Source: Caprimulgus europaeus
Taxonomy: Eukaryota > Chordata > Aves > Caprimulgiformes > Caprimulgidae
Direction: 5' to 3'
NCBI GenBank assembly: GCA_907165065.1
Contig: OU015543.1
Coordinates: 7,567,501 to 7,631,500 of the forward strand
Length of the DNA stretch: 64,000 bases
The position numbers and the translations under genes were made by a program. How positions within the stretch are numbered: position 1 is the stretch's first letter; each line of letters begins with the position of its first letter. This document shows positions 27,631 through 40,717 of this stretch, one piece after another. The notes below the pieces were generated by a model that had not been told where the DNA came from, did no database searches, and worked only from the letters and a program-made list of their open reading frames with translations.

Positions 27631-30600
27631 ACCTGGCCCTTGTACTCCACGGGTCACTGCCCTGGGTGGCCAGCAGCAGCTCGTGAAAAGAGCCTGGCCA
27701 CTGGGCTTGTACCTGTGGGCAGGGGACATGGCTCCAGCGTCACCGGGACCTCCCATGGGCAGGGAATGGGACAACCCAACCCTCTCTAGGGATGGAAAGG
27801 GGAGAGGGAGAGTGGGGCTGGGCCAGATGGATCAGCATGGAAGGGACACTGGTGTGAGCCACAGGATGGGCTGTGTGTCCAGAGAGTACTGGGGGTGTAA
27901 TACCATTGAGGTACAAGTGCGATGGAGCCAGGGCATCGCCAAGGCTTACCAGCAGCTTAAACCACAAGCACTGGCTGTGTGCGGGAGCCCACAGCTAAGG
28001 GTCAGTGTGCAAGGGGCTGCATGGGGCTGTCCACCAGCAATTTGGCTGTGAGAGAGTAACTGGCTGCCCACAGCCCTATGCTGGCATCTCTGCTGATGTA
28101 CATGGCAGGGTCAAAGCAGGACTATGTGAGTGTTCCTGCAGTGGGTGATGGGCAGTGTGGATATTTGCAGAGAGCACAACCATCCAATACATGTCCTGGA
28201 GCTGCAGACATGAATTATCCTTGGGACGTTAGGCCACCACAATAAACCAAAGCACTGACTTACTCAGGAGTTGAAAATGGCCCCAATATCCTTTAATGGG
28301 CATGTATCTAGTGGGAGGACAAGCTGCACAGCAACTGGGGGCTCTGGTTTGCTGAAGATCCAAACATCTGCCCCAGGGACTATCAGCAGGAGGGGGCTTG
28401 GGAAGGTCTGGCTCTGGCCATCAGCTTTAATAACAAGAAAATAGGATGATGGCAGCTTTTCCAGCTGCACAGGAAGGGGTTGGGAAAGATCTCTCCCAGA
28501 TGCAGGCAGACCCCAACCTAAAGCAACAGACACTCGTGCCTCTGGGAGCACCGAACATGAGTCCCGCTGCCCAGAGATGAGGTAGCTCTGGTGAGGATGT
28601 GGGGACGGTGAACAATCAGCTGACCCTGAGCAGCAGGTGACTGTGAGCTGATGCATCAGTGCTGGTGTGAAGGGACCCTGGCTTGTGCCCGCAGACACAG
28701 GAGCATGCCGCCTCCAGCAGCACTGGTGGATGCTCAGCACAGTATTCCCAGGGGTTCTCCAACCTCTTGCGGCCTGATTCTCACCCACAGGGTGAGGGGC
28801 TGGGGGCTCAGGGTGCCACCCCCAAGGCTGGCCCTGCTGCCAGCCATCCGTGTCCAAGCAGTGCCACCCTGTGGCAAACGCCCTCCTCACCTCTGAAGGG
28901 GATGATGCCCTTGGACACCCACCCACCCCAGACCTCCTGGTCCATGACACTGGCTGCCCTTGCTGATGACACCCCCAGCCTTGGTCCCTTCTCCCCTGAT
29001 CCTGCTGATGCCCATGACACCGACACAGCATGAGACATACCATCTCATCCCAGTGCTGCCACTGAAGCTTTTTTGTGTCCCTCTTGTCTTGCCCAAATGT
29101 CTCCAGGGCTCCAGCAACAGCAGCTGGAAGTGGATTCCTCCAGCCCTGTCCCCACAGACCCCCCTAGAATGCAGACAGCAGGGTAGAGGGCACTCTCACC
29201 ACCCAGCAGCCCTCTGCAGAGGGGCTAGTTCAATGGCACCCTGCATTAATTCCCCAGACACTCAGACTAATAATAAGGTTTGTTATTAAATAATGAGGCA
29301 TGGACATGTCGTTATCAGGTCACTGTTTCTTATGAAACAGGATTTCCATTCCATGTGGTGTCCTAAGCACTTTTCCCCAGGTCATTTCCCAGTGCTCCGT
29401 GCAGGGGTCAGTGTCACTGCACCCCAGGTATGGGTGGGGAAACTGAGGCAGGAGGTGGAGGAGTGCAGTAACAGAGTCACAGGGAGAAGCCAGGAAGTTG
29501 GCAGCCCAGCCAGAGGACAATGCCCTGGTTGCAACCACAGAGGAGCGGTTGGGATGCCATCACCTCCTCTGCCCCAGATTGCTCACACCTTTCCAGCCCC
29601 AAATGGTTCTTATTTGTTCCCCTGAAATGTTCTGGCTGATCCCAAAGCTGCCTCAGTGGCACTGCTGGACTTGTTCATTCTACTGGATGCTCAGCCATGC
29701 AGTGGGAACCTCTCTTTGGGGGCACAGGAATCATGTGCCAGCCTTCCACCCTGGTGTCACCTCCCATGGGTGATGATGAGGGACCTCCTGCTCCCAGACA
29801 TGTTAGGGTGACACATAGGGGCACCAGTGAATGTGTCAGAGCCCTCAGTGCACATACTTGAATGATGGGGCCAAGAGCAGCACCCACAGGGTGAGGGGCT
29901 GGATCAGGAGGACAAAGGTGGCAGTGAGGGTACAAACACTGTGCTGGGGTTCACAGCTGGGGAAAAAACATGATGGGGGCCCAGCACCAGCTGGCAGCTC
30001 TGGTATGGGGGTGACCAGCAGCCCCCAATTCCCCCTCCCCTGAGAGCAGGCACAGAGGGTTCCAAATCTCAAATATGCATCTCAGATGTCCACTCCCCTC
30101 CCAAACCAGGACCCCTGGGATAAGGGGCTGAAACTCTCCTGGGTGAGGCCAATCCCAAGGAAGGCAAAGTCAGGAGACATGTGGGGCTGAGCGGTGTCTA
30201 ACCTGTTTGGCACGGGGTGAAAATGAGCCACCAGGTGGTAACCCTCAGAAGCTTGATATAGGGATGAGGAAACACCACTCTGCCAAGGCCCAGGTTTCTA
30301 GCAAGGAGAGCAGGGTGGGATCCCAAATCTGCTCCTTTATACAGTCCAGAGCTTTGGTTTAGCTCCCTGCCCCACATCTTGCTCCCTGTCCTTGGATCCC
30401 CAGAGCAGGAGGGATGGTCATAGTCCTGGGGAGCTCAGAGAAAGAGGTGAGGGAGCCCCAGGCTGAGACTGCCTGGGGAACAAGCTGGCTTCCCTTCCCA
30501 CCCCCCTGCTCTGCTGGGAGGGGACCGTTGGCTGATGGAGGGGGAGGTGAGCTCACAGGAACTAGGATCACTCTCTCCATCCTGTGATTTCACTGCCCTT

Positions 30601-31166
30601 GTTGCCCAGTAGCTAAAGGCTCTGATTTATCTTCACATCTTCAGGAAGCAAAGCCATGAGCTTCTGCTCCAGAGTGGCTGTGTCACATACCCTGAGCCTG
30701 GGAAGCCTGGGGACCTCCAAAACCCCACAACCTGGCAGCCCTGGTCCTCCAGTGCACAGAGCCCTTGGCTGTCCCTGGGCTCTAGGTATCTGAGTGCCAT
30801 GGTCACAGCTCCCCAGGAGCTGGGATGGACAGGAGGGACCTGCATGGCCCCCTCATACCCTGCACATGCTGTCACAGGATGTGGGAGGAGCAACCACCCT
30901 CTCCACTGAGACACTGAAGGAACCCACTAGCAGGGTTTGATCTGCCATATTTTAACCAAAAGAGGCAGAAAATGCCAGTTGTGACACAGTGAGCCCTTGG
31001 AGATTTGCAGAAAGGTCTGAAAGTGCATTCAGTCCCTGGCCAGATGAGAAAGCTTCACCTGAAGCTGCTTCAGGGCTTTCTCCAAGTCTTTCAAGATAAG
31101 TTCCAGCCCTAGCTCTGTCCCAGCATTGGTAACACTCTTCTAGTATCCAAGCTGATTGCATCCCTG

Positions 31167-31832
31167 CTATGAGTCTCTCTTCACCAGCAGCAGCCAAGGG
31201 AGCACAGCCGCCAGCATGGCCACGGTCAAGATGAGGAGGACAGCAAGGGCGATGGGTGACTGGCAGCATTTCACCCCCAGGGCTGAGCTGGATGACACCG
31301 AGCTCTGCGTTTCTGCTCTGCTTCTCTGCCCCATGGAGTCACAGTCTACATCCACCAGTGGCATGCCATGGTCACCAATGACAAAGATGTGGGCTTCCCG
31401 TGCCAGCTCTCCTGGGACTCTCTGCGAGTCCATGGGGCTGCTCCCAATGCTGCAGCATTGATCAAAGCTCTGTATTGGCATCACAAAATGGCTGGGCACC
31501 ACCAAGGTGTTGCTGGCCTCCATTTTGGTCAGCTGGGACAAGGAGGAAGGTGACAGAGGTATCTCTAGTGTCCAGGGGTTGGTGCCGGCCTTGGACGGCC
31601 ATAGAGCCTTCTTCTTGCTGAGGAAAGTCACGTAGCGACAGACAGGGCAGATGATGCTGCTCTGGACCTGGCCGTTGAGCTTGGTGGAGAGCAAGCACTT
31701 CACGAGGCAGTCATGGCAGAAGGTGTGCCCGCAGCTGAGCTTGCGGTGTGCAGCCTCCAGTGGGTGGAACTTCTCATAGCACACGGGACACTCAGCTGGG
31801 GGACTCTCCTTGTTGGATGCAGTCTCAGACAT
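31167..31832 (-). CDS. RNF222: RING finger protein 222, membrane-anchored putative E3 ligase
   Basis: Encodes 221 residues, matching the roughly 220 of mammalian RNF222. Near the N-terminus is a complete C3HC4 RING: C15-x2-C18, C34-x-H36, C39-x2-C42, C62-x2-C65, within a motif reading CPVCYEKF...LSCGHTFCHDC...CPVCR. The middle is low in recognisable structure. The C-terminus has one hydrophobic helix, about residues 191-216 (IALAVLLILTVAMLAAVLPW), followed by a short basic tail, so the RING should face the cytosol from a tail-anchored membrane protein. E3 ubiquitin ligase activity is inferred from the RING; substrates are not known to me. The start at 31832 was chosen over the in-frame ATG at 31880 because a splice acceptor (CCCACAG|AGCAGGG) falls between them and the protein then begins MSET like its relatives. 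Divergently arranged with NDEL1, as I recall in mammals. Confidence 0.93.
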   Translation of the reverse strand: MSETASNKESPPAECPVCYEKFHPLEAAHRKLSCGHTFCHDCLVKCLLSTKLNGQVQSSIICPVCRYVTFLSKKKALWPSKAGTNPWTLEIPLSPSSLSQLTKMEASNTLVVPSHFVMPIQSFDQCCSIGSSPMDSQRVPGELAREAHIFVIGDHGMPLVDVDCDSMGQRSRAETQSSVSSSSALGVKCCQSPIALAVLLILTVAMLAAVLPWLLLVKRDS

Positions 31833-31839
31833 CCCTGCT
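31833..31839 (-). other. RNF222: 5' UTR bases of RNF222 coding exon
   Basis: Predicted acceptor on the minus strand (GGCCCACAG|AGCAGGG) places the exon start at 31839, seven bases before the ATG. An upstream non-coding exon is expected further towards higher coordinates but was not located. Confidence 0.5.
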
Positions 31840-34800
31840 CTGTGGGCCACAGGTGCTCCCCAGCTGTGAGGAAGAGACACAGTGGGTTAATAAGGGTCTC
31901 CAGCAACCATTAGTATGATCCATCTCTTCATCTCTTCTCCTCCTCCCTGCTCTCTTACCTTCACCCTCTTGCCCCTAACAGACAAGGTAGATGGCTACTA
32001 GGAATGGTCTTAACAAGGCAGGGCATTTTCAGGAGCAACAAGCCATTAAGCCTCTCAGTGTGGCCATTGGGGCAAGAGAGAGATGATAGGAGGACCTCAG
32101 CTCCAGAATCACCAAGGGCAAGAATCTCTGACTGCAAAATCACACAGAAAAAGGCATGAGGCCCTGGATGGGGCTGTGTCTCCCTGCTCAGCACTTGGTA
32201 CAGATAAAGCAGATTCAGCCTGTGTCACGAGTGCCTCTGCGCTTTGCTGCCAGCTTCAGGAGCATGGGTGGTGGGAACTTCCATCCCACAAAGAAACCTG
32301 ACAAGGAAAAGCAGATGCTCCCATCCCAGGGGACACAGAGGGGCCAGGAGGAGCAGGAGGAGCCCAGGTCAGTAGGGCAGGCAGGAGCAGAGAACCCCAT
32401 GGGGATGGAGCAGTATGCCATCCCCAGGAGAGGCAGTGAGCACCCAATGCCAGGCACCTTACAGGCAGCTGAAGGATGTCCCAAGCTGGTGGCCAGGCCG
32501 CCACCATCTGCAGGTCATGTTCCTCACTCGTGCTGGACATGTGGGCAGCAAGCCTCAGAGACCAGCATCTCCTATTAGTCAGAGCAGGCAGGGCAGAGCC
32601 CTGTGGGCAGGGTAGAGCTCCACCAGCTCGTCTGGCCCCTGCCCTGGCCTGGGGTGTGAGGAGGAATGCGGGGATGCTGTGATCCCCAGATCTGCATCTG
32701 GGCTGGGTCTGAAGCCCCCCTGTGCATCTCCCAGGGCACAGAGTATTCATGTGGTGGCTTCAGGGAAAGGAGAAGGGAGAGGGAAGAGAGAAGAAAGAAG
32801 GGAGGAGGGATGCTCAGCTCAGCTCAGCTCCCTTCTCTTAAACTAGTTCAGGAGCTTGAGCTCCTTAAGACCAGAAGGTTTTCCAGACCTTGCAGCATTT
32901 TCAGACCTAAAACAGTCTGCATCCCTTTTCTCACATGTGATTTTTGCCCATGGGTGTCCTCACAGCCATGTCTGGATGTTTTGCCATCCCCTCCTTGGCT
33001 GCCCTCCTCTTGCATGGGAGCCAACCCCTGTACCCAGACAACACACAAACACAATGAGCCATCCCCTCCCCATGCAAGAGAAGATCTAGGTTCCTGCTCT
33101 GCTTTAGGAGGTATCAGGGACTTCATGCTCCCCCAAAGTGTTGCAGGAGAACCTAAGCCCATGCCCTGGCTCCTCCGTGCCCCAGCCGTCTTACCTGCTG
33201 CAGAGCACCAGGGCAGGGGCCCCTCCATGCACTGTTCCACTGTCCCCAGGAGCAGGGTTGGCCATGCCCTAGTCCAGCACTGAGTGCCAGCTGGGGAGAG
33301 GACCAGGACACCTATAAACCACCGAGGTGTTGGCTGCGCATTTCATGTGGGCATGTTGCGCAAAAGCTGGAGCGTGGACAGGGAGTGAATGCAGAGGAAC
33401 TCGTTTGGGTTTTAAAGGCCTGATATTCACCTGGTTGGCCAGGGAGTGGGCGAGGAGCTGGCGTCAGGCGTCGGAGGGCAGGGACAGGAGGCACAGTCCT
33501 GTCTGCTTTCTTTCCTGTAATGGGAACCTGTAGCAGGTTCCATCCCTGGGGCCAAACACCAATGAAACAGGCGCTGAAGGGTATGCCGGGACCCTGAACC
33601 CCTCTGTTGCTGCAGAGCAGGGTGAGCAGCAGCATTCTGCACTGGGGCTGGGCTCCTGCCAAACACTCCTCACCTCCACCCACCACAGCTCTGCATGGCC
33701 ACGATTTCATCCCTGTGCCCCATCCCCTCCTCATCCCCCAACACTCATCACTCCAGCCCTGCACTCCCCATCCTACATTGTCAGATGCTCCCCTCAGCCC
33801 CAATGGGCAGCAAGCAGATGAACAAATGCATATGAGCAGGCTTGAGGGCCCCTTCCACCTTGCATTTACCCTGGAAGAGTTTCCAGCATCTCTGGGAGCA
33901 GTGGTCCAGGCAGTAGCAGGAGCCTATGGGCTCAGGGCAGGAGCAGCCCCATGCTTGGCCATCTCAGCAGTTGCAGGTGGCTCCTGAGTCACCATTTGGC
34001 CACGTGCAGGATGGAAACCCACATAGAGAAGGTTTCCTGTGAGCTTTTCCATGTCCCAGGTTGCTGCCCATCCCTCAATGGACACCTGAGCAAGAAGTTG
34101 AGAGGCATTTTCCCCTCAAAGCCTTGCAGGGTGGATCACTCCTGCCACAATTTCAACTCTTTCCAGCCATGCTTGCCACCCATCATCCTGGCCGGTGGGC
34201 ATGGGGCTGCCAGCCCACACTCAGGCCTGGTGAGCAGCTCCACAGGAATCTGGGTGCCACTTGCTGCATTCAGAGGAGATTCCCAGAGCAGACACGGTGA
34301 CCCCACAGTGCCCTGCCTGACGCCTTCCCCGGCTCTGGCTGTGCCAGTGCACCGGTGGGACCTGAATTTGCATTGTCTAGGGGCTGAAATGGCCGGGAGA
34401 GCCTGGGGTCTCCATCATGGAAAGACTTCAGGAGAAACCTGGACTTTGAGGGAGTCTTGCCTTGGAGCAGAGAGATGCTCTGCATAAGCGTTGCCAGTCC
34501 CGTGCCCAGGGCTCTGCAGGGTCTATGGGACAGGCAGCAGAGGAGATGCACCCCCAGCACCCAGGGAGACGGGTCCTGTAGTTCCTCTGGGCAGGAGGGG
34601 TGTTTTCACATGGCTGGGCACAGGCTGCAGGCGTGGGCAGCAGTATCAGTCACTCATGGGTGCAGCGGTTGCACCAGTTACAACAAGGTGCTGGTTTCTG
34701 GAAGAAGGGTGGGTGCAGCCCCATCAGTCTGCCCATGCCCTGGGGAAGCTGCCAAAATGCATCTGCCCTCTGCAAAGAGCACCCATGCTGGGGGGCTTGG

Positions 34801-37152
34801 GTCCCATGAGGGGCCTCGTGAGCCGTAAAGCCCTGTTCCTCACTGGAAGGAGACTCAGAATGTCAACACCTTCCACACCTCTGCTTAGGATCATGGACCA
34901 AGCCACTTCACTCATCCTTGTTTTCTTGGGATGGTCAGAAATTGAAGCTGAAACCTCTCCAGACAGATTGTGCCAGGGCTGAGGTTGCACAGTCACCCCT
35001 GGGGTATGTGTCCCCATCCCCTAGCTCTTCCTTGAAGCTGCTGGAGGTGCCAGGGTTGCTTGCACCCACTGAGATCTCCATTGCTGAACAAGTGATCTGG
35101 GTCAGTGTGAGCAGATTTAGGACAGCCAAGCATCTCCCCACCTTCAGTTTACTCTCTGCTGGCACCGAGGTGAGGTGGAAATTCCTGTTTCCCATACTTT
35201 GAATGCTCACCACAGTTGGAAACTATGAGCTCACGGCTCTATACATAGACACTGGAAAAACAAGCCTGTCTCCCTTTGCTGCTTTGACCACGCCAAAATC
35301 AAAGGCATATCCCGGTCCTGGCTCTGTCAGCAGTTTCGTTCTCTCCCAGGCACAGCTTTTCTTGGTGCCTTTGCCCCACTTTCACGTGCAGCAGCATCTT
35401 TCCTGAGTGACAGGATTGAGTCTGCCAGTGCCTGAAGGACAAAAATCCAGGTTCAGGGCCAAAGCAAGTCTATAACCACTGCCTGTATTTTTCTTTCAGG
35501 TTTCAAGAAGTGCAGCTCACAGACAGTGTTTCAGCCCCCTTAGATCCAATGCAGGGCCAAGGGCTCCAGGATACTTTTACCTGAGCCAGAAGGTGGAACC
35601 AGGCTCAGCTCCTCCACAGCTAAGACCTTGTCTGCACTGGGATCGGTGCTTTCAAGTGAACAAAGGACATTTCTGACTCAGAAGAGGACACAGTCCTGGA
35701 TGCACAGTTGAGGTGGCCAGGGTCCCTTCTCTGCAACTGTGACAGCTTTTGGGCAGAGCTTTGCAGACTTTTGCTAGGACAAGAGGATGCTGCAGGGACA
35801 GCCCTTGTCTTCCACAGCTCACCCGAGGGGAGTTGTCGGTGAAACGGTGGTTGTGATGGCCAATGTCCCTGCCCATTGTCCTTGGTGTGTCCCCAGTGAA
35901 GCTGGAGGACAGGTCTGGTTGCAGCGTGGTGGGGATGCTGCCCCTCCTGCCTCTCCTCCAGCTCTGTCCCATGCTGGCCTTCTTACACCATTACACCATT
36001 TGCACCTTTTCCCCATCGCCCTGGGGCCAGCACACCTTCCCCAGTTCTCCCAGGGCGTGGCCAGTCCTCCCAAACTCCCACAGGTTTGTCCTTACCAATA
36101 CTCAGCCTGGAAATCTGAAGCTTTATAGGAGCTTCTACTGGGCCCATCCTTCTCCCAGTCCTGGCTTAAACAGGTCGAGTAGTTAGCATTGGTGGGAACG
36201 AGGTGAAGGGAAGAGGAGAAAAAGTAAATCTGTGTTTGACCCCAGCCCAGGGAGATATTGCTGGCTGGGGAAAGAGCTTAGTGAAGCAAAATTACTTTGC
36301 CAGGGCTATGCCATGCTGGTGGAAGGGTCAAGAGTCCTGGCCCCTGTCTGACTTGTATCCAGTCCCATGCTGTCAAAATAAACTCCCATAGCTGGAAACC
36401 ATGGTTGAGCTCAGGGGCACAGGGGCCCTTGAAGGGTCTTGGGTGTCCCCGTGCTCGTCCATCTTTTCCCATGCTGGCTTTCTTGAATGCAAAGAGGGAA
36501 AATCAACGTCTTTTCCTTCTGGCTGTCTCCATCCCACCTGTCAGCACCTGGAAGGTTGGAGAGCCACCATCAAGATGTTGATTTAGCCAAGATATCCCAA
36601 AACACCTAGGAGAAGCTCCTCCTTCAGCTTTCTCCTCAGTGTTTTCGCTGTGCCCAGGAGGTGGTGCTCTCAGATGCGCTTTGGCTGCCCTAAAAGAAGA
36701 GTCCAAGGTGCCCTGGAAAAGCCCTGAGCCTGCCTCTGCAGAGCCGCCAGGATCTGGAGCTGGTGGTCTCTGCCTGCTGGAATGCTGCCTCTTCCCCACC
36801 AGGATGGATGGGATCTGCTCATCCTCCTGCTGATCAGAAATGTAGGTCGGGCCATTTGATGTGATGAATGCTTATCAAACACAAAGGAACAACTGAGTTG
36901 ATCTCCAAATCCTTCTCTGATCTGTTTTCCCACCAGATGCTGTGGGAAAGGGAACTGCACTGTACCTGGGCATCACTGCTCTGACCTGCTCCTGTCTTCC
37001 TTCTGCTGCCAACAAACCCTCCCAGGAATGACCCTGAGCCTGGTGTACACCCTTGGAGCCTTATTCTGACACCAAATATTGGTGTCACATTCAGCTCATG
37101 CAGAGCCACACAGCCCCACGGTGCTTAGGAGGAAGCCCCACACCTTGGAGGA
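31840..37152. other. RNF222 upstream and intergenic DNA
   Basis: Should hold the RNF222 promoter and any non-coding first exon, but no CpG island or other promoter signature stands out. A 49-base uninterrupted purine run at 32762-32810 is listed separately. Open frames up to 205 codons (32666-33283) look like chance. Confidence 0.4.
32762..32810 (+). repeat. 49-base homopurine tract
   Basis: An uninterrupted run of A and G only, followed directly by a short (GCTCA)n run to about 32830. Mirror-like purine tracts of this length can adopt triplex structures. Confidence 0.85.
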
Positions 37153-37413
37153 AATGGCCTCAAGTTGCACCAAGGGCAGTTGGGATTGGATGTGAGGAAG
37201 AATTTCTTTGCTGAAAGGGCTCTGAGGCATTGGAAGGGGTTGCCCAGGGCAGTGGTGGAGTCCCCATCCCTGGAGGAATTGAAGAATCGTGTAGACACGG
37301 TGCTGAGGGACAGGGGTCAGTCGGGGACTTGTCAGTGTTGGGTTCATGATTGGACTCGATGATCTCAAAGAGCTTTTCCGATCCAGGCAATTCTGGGATT
37401 CTGGGATTCTGTG
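37153..37413 (+). mobile_element. CR1 LINE 3' fragment with octamer tail
   Basis: Reads TTGGATGTGAGGAAGAATTTC, GGGTTGCCCAGGGCAGTGG, GAGTCCCCATCCCTGGAGG, GGACTCGATGATCTCAAAG, then an ATTCTGGG ATTCTGGG ATTCTGTG tail. Typical CR1 3' UTR with its 8-bp repeat terminus, from a different subfamily than the 24360 copy. Confidence 0.95.
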
Positions 37414-40400
37414 ACAGTGGGTCACTCTGCAGTGGGTCCTTCAAGGCTTTTTTCCCCTCAAAGATGCCCTCCACCAAAGAGGGTGCCAGCTCACTGCAGG
37501 AGATGCCTTGAGTGAGTGGGGACAGCACAAACACAGTCACCTGAGATGATAAGCATGGCCAGGGCTACACAAACCCCCCAGGTTGGGGAGGGCAAGATCT
37601 GGCTCACGTCCCCCTCCCCTGGACCAGGGCTGCCTCCCCACATGCCACCCCATCTCTCTGGCTCTGTTCCCACCTCACATCCCACCCCGTCCCCTCTGGG
37701 ACGCTGGTTAATGGCAGGGAGGAGTCACTGCAGTGGAAATCCACTGCATCGTGTGCATCATGGAGAAACAATACAGCTTTGAAGTGAGCTGGCAGGTGCT
37801 CAGGGGAGAAGAAAGCATCCATTCAGTGGTGGCAGCTGGGGTGCCTGTACAGAGCCCCATGTCGCTGGGGCTGTGCTCACCCAGGGATCACTTTGGGGGT
37901 CCTGCCAGCCCGGGGGCTCAGCAGACCCTTCCTGGGGACAGGGCCATGATGGGGAGCAGCACATCAAAACCCAGGAGGGATCCGTCGGCAGATTTAGTGG
38001 TAGCAGCAAATGTGGCCAAATGATGGCAGATTGTCCCTTGCTTGTCCCCCCAGCCCAGTGCTCACACCAGCCTCTCAGGGGAAGCACACAAACACACTGT
38101 AGATCCACCACAGTCCCTGTGACCAGTCTCTGCTGTGCCATGAGCCATGCCATCCCCCACCCCCCCCCAGAACGTTTTGTCACCAGCATCCCCCGCAGCA
38201 GAGGGCATTGCCTGCCTCTCTCTCACCATCTCTTCTGGCTGGCAGCTCCCTCAAGCCTTATACTGGGGGACGTGGCACAGAAACCCTGCAATGTCAGGAA
38301 AAAATTACACTGGGGTTAGAGACATACCTTTACCAAAACGGGATGTTCCCTGTGGTTTCAGCTGCCAGGTTGTGTTGCAGTTTGGGCTGTTCCTCCAAGC
38401 CCTGGCTCCTGGAGGGCTGAGATTGCAGAGGAGGTGCTGCCTTTAATGGGAACAACTACAGGTCAGCTTCTAGCCCTTCAACACATGTCCTGGAGCTGCA
38501 TGGAGAGGAAAGGCTCAACAAAAGGAGTCCTGAATACTCACTTTGGGTTCATCTAATGATCTTTCCAGGGTCTTATGAGTATGCGGTCAGTGTGGTGCTG
38601 TAAGTGGAGAGTTTGCAGGCAGAGCTGCTCCACCACCCAGGATCAATCGGTGGGTCACCAACCAGAGAAACTCAAGCGGGTTATTGAGAGGAGGATGCTC
38701 AGCACAAAGTGCATCTGCCCAGACACAATGGTGGGAGGCAGGAGGGCTGTTCTCCCCATCCTGCCATCCTCCAGGTCTGCACTCCCTGTAGTCAAACTAA
38801 GGGAAGGATAATCTCAGTCCTTTCCTCCAGCTGCAGTCAGCTGAAAAACACACAAGGGTCCTGACAACCCACCAAACCATGGTGTCCCATGGGGGACAGG
38901 GCATGTGGTGCCTCGGTGTCTCTTTCTGCATCCTGGGTGGATGACGGGTCCAGCACAAAGACATGCTTCCAAGCTGGCATCAGGGCTGCGGCCACTCTTG
39001 CAGCAGTTTCCCACATCTCCTGGGCCCTTCATGTCCATCATTAGGGACCTGCAGGAAAATGGGTGCAAGCAGATCTTGGGTGTCTTAGGGGTCACCCCTG
39101 TACCCCGTGAGCAGCTAGGCAATAATAAGGAAAATCAGTATTTCAGGGTGGCTCTGCTTTTGACAGGCAAGCTGATCTGCAAACAAGTATTTTTAGGAAT
39201 CACTGACAAGTTTGCTGAAGGAAGTGATTCGGCAAATATTGCCAGATCAGTCAATAAAAACAGCAACATTTATTGAAAAACATCTCAGTATGGATGGATA
39301 CAGCCAGCTCGGAGGGGGATGTTGGGTGCAGGGCAAAGCGGGGATAAATGAAGTGACCCTGTTGGTGAGTACAAGAGATTCTGCTGCCTTTGTGCTTGAA
39401 TAAATATCCTGTTAAATGCCAGCCCTGGATCTGGCTATCACTCTGGCCAGATAGCATGGTCCTCGCCCCGAGGTTTCTCCCCGGGCTGACCCACAGAGGA
39501 TGGGAGTCCCTCATCACCAGGCAGGCCATGGGATGTGGCTGCTGGTGGGTGGTGGGATGTGGCTGGTGGCAGCCACTGCCCTAATGAAGCTCCTCATCCT
39601 GAAGCTTTCACCTGACCTCACTTTGCCTGGGCTGTCTGGATAGCAATCCCACTGGGCCATCTGGATATGTCCCAGGAGAGTGCTGGGTGTCGGTGACACA
39701 TGGCTGTAGGTTCAGTGGTCAGCCCCGCCACCTCCCCTCTCCCAAAAATGAGCCCCTGGCTGCTGCAGGCACTGCAAGAGCAGGAGCTGTGGCATTCACT
39801 GCACTCAGCTTCATCCAGACCTGCTTCATCCCATGGGGACAGACCCCTGGCACGGCTGGCTCATGGCAGGAGCCCACAGAGTGGCAACCTGGCACCGAGT
39901 AGCTTTGCTGTCCTGGCTGTGACAACATCCTGGCAGGCTGTGGGGACATGGCATATGCCAGGCGAGTGAGACTTGGCCATCCCCAATGCTGGTGCTGCCA
40001 GGGGCTGGGGGACATGCCAGCACGGAGCCACTGAGACCTCTGCCCATGGAAGAGCCACAGTGTCCCCATCTGCAAAGCTGGGCAGGAAGCACTGAGGGGC
40101 TCTGCCTGGGCCAGTCATCCCCTTCCAGAGCCATTGCTCTGCCACACCCCCCCAAAGATGTTGCTGCCCCGAGAACTTTATAGGAGACTTAGAGATCTCT
40201 ATAGAATTGTTTTCCTAACTTAGCACTTTTAGTAATTTGTAACACAGATGCTTGCATATACCTCTGCAGACAGTAGATTATCACTGGCAATCCACACAAA
40301 TCTGTATTATTCCTGTTTCTTTATTAAAGTACCTTATTTGTTTATTAACTTGCTGCACAATTTCTCACTAGGTGCTGCCTAATAGGCTGTGAGTCCATAG

Positions 40401-40475
40401 ATTGTGACTGGACAGCGAGTGCAGGGCACTATCAAGTGAATCCAGAATTAAAACACCCAGACTTGTGGTGCCACA
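37414..40475. other. Intergenic DNA, no gene recognised
   Basis: No recognisable coding or RNA gene. A cytosine run lies near 38153-38168. From about 40180 the sequence becomes AT-rich and contains the first copy of a 48-bp imperfect repeat. Confidence 0.4.
40393..40440 (+). repeat. Copy A of an imperfect direct repeat flanking a CR1
   Basis: Shares GTCCATARAT, then GTGCAG, CACTAT and AGTGAA in the same order with 40718-40763, on the other side of a CR1 insertion. Possibly an old transposon with an internal duplication that was later split. Confidence 0.5.
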
Positions 40476-40640
40476 TTCATAGAATCATAGAATACCAGGC
40501 TGGTTTAGGTTGGAAGGGACCTTAAAGATCATCTGGTTCCAACCCCCCTGCCAGCAGCAGGGACACCTTCCACTAGACCAGGTTGCTCAAAGCCTCATCC
40601 AACCTGGCCTTGAACACTTCCAGGGAGGAGCAGCCACATT
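40476..40640 (-). mobile_element. CR1 LINE 3' fragment, minus strand
   Basis: Starts with the reverse-complement tail TTCATAGAATCATAGAAT, then GGTTGGAAGGGACCTTAAAG, GACACCTTCCACTAGACCAG and CCAACCTGGCCTTGAACACT, the hallmark of avian CR1 3' ends in antisense. About 165 bp only. It sits between two copies of an imperfect repeat, so it probably inserted into an older element. Confidence 0.96.
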
Positions 40641-40717
40641 GAGTAAACTATACCTGTCCATAACCAGCCACACCATTCCCCTGGACACTGATAAATTCTG
40701 CAGCTTTAACTATGTAG

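Larger units (their letters stand above)
24595..31166. other. Gene-poor interval between TMEM238L and RNF222
   Basis: No exon could be recognised. The longest open frame (28264-29043, minus, 259 codons) is rich in Trp, Cys, His and Pro and resembles no known family, so it is not called. Two patches of TAAT/ATTA motifs (25553-25578 and 27509-27630) are listed separately. The end next to RNF222 should contain its 3' UTR, but I saw no convincing polyadenylation signal. Confidence 0.4.

Noticed and set aside
28264..29043. 259-codon open frame on the minus strand
   Set aside because: Longest open frame in the gene-poor interval, but composition is rich in Trp, Cys, His, Gly and Pro, no domain or family resemblance was seen, and there are other overlapping open frames on both strands, typical of GC-rich non-coding DNA.
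16851..31166. Search for TMEM220 or myosin heavy-chain exons expected from mammalian gene order
   Set aside because: No matching peptide was seen on either strand by eye; absence is not proven.
32666..33283. 205-codon open frame on the plus strand
   Set aside because: Includes the purine tract and low-complexity sequence; no recognisable protein features.
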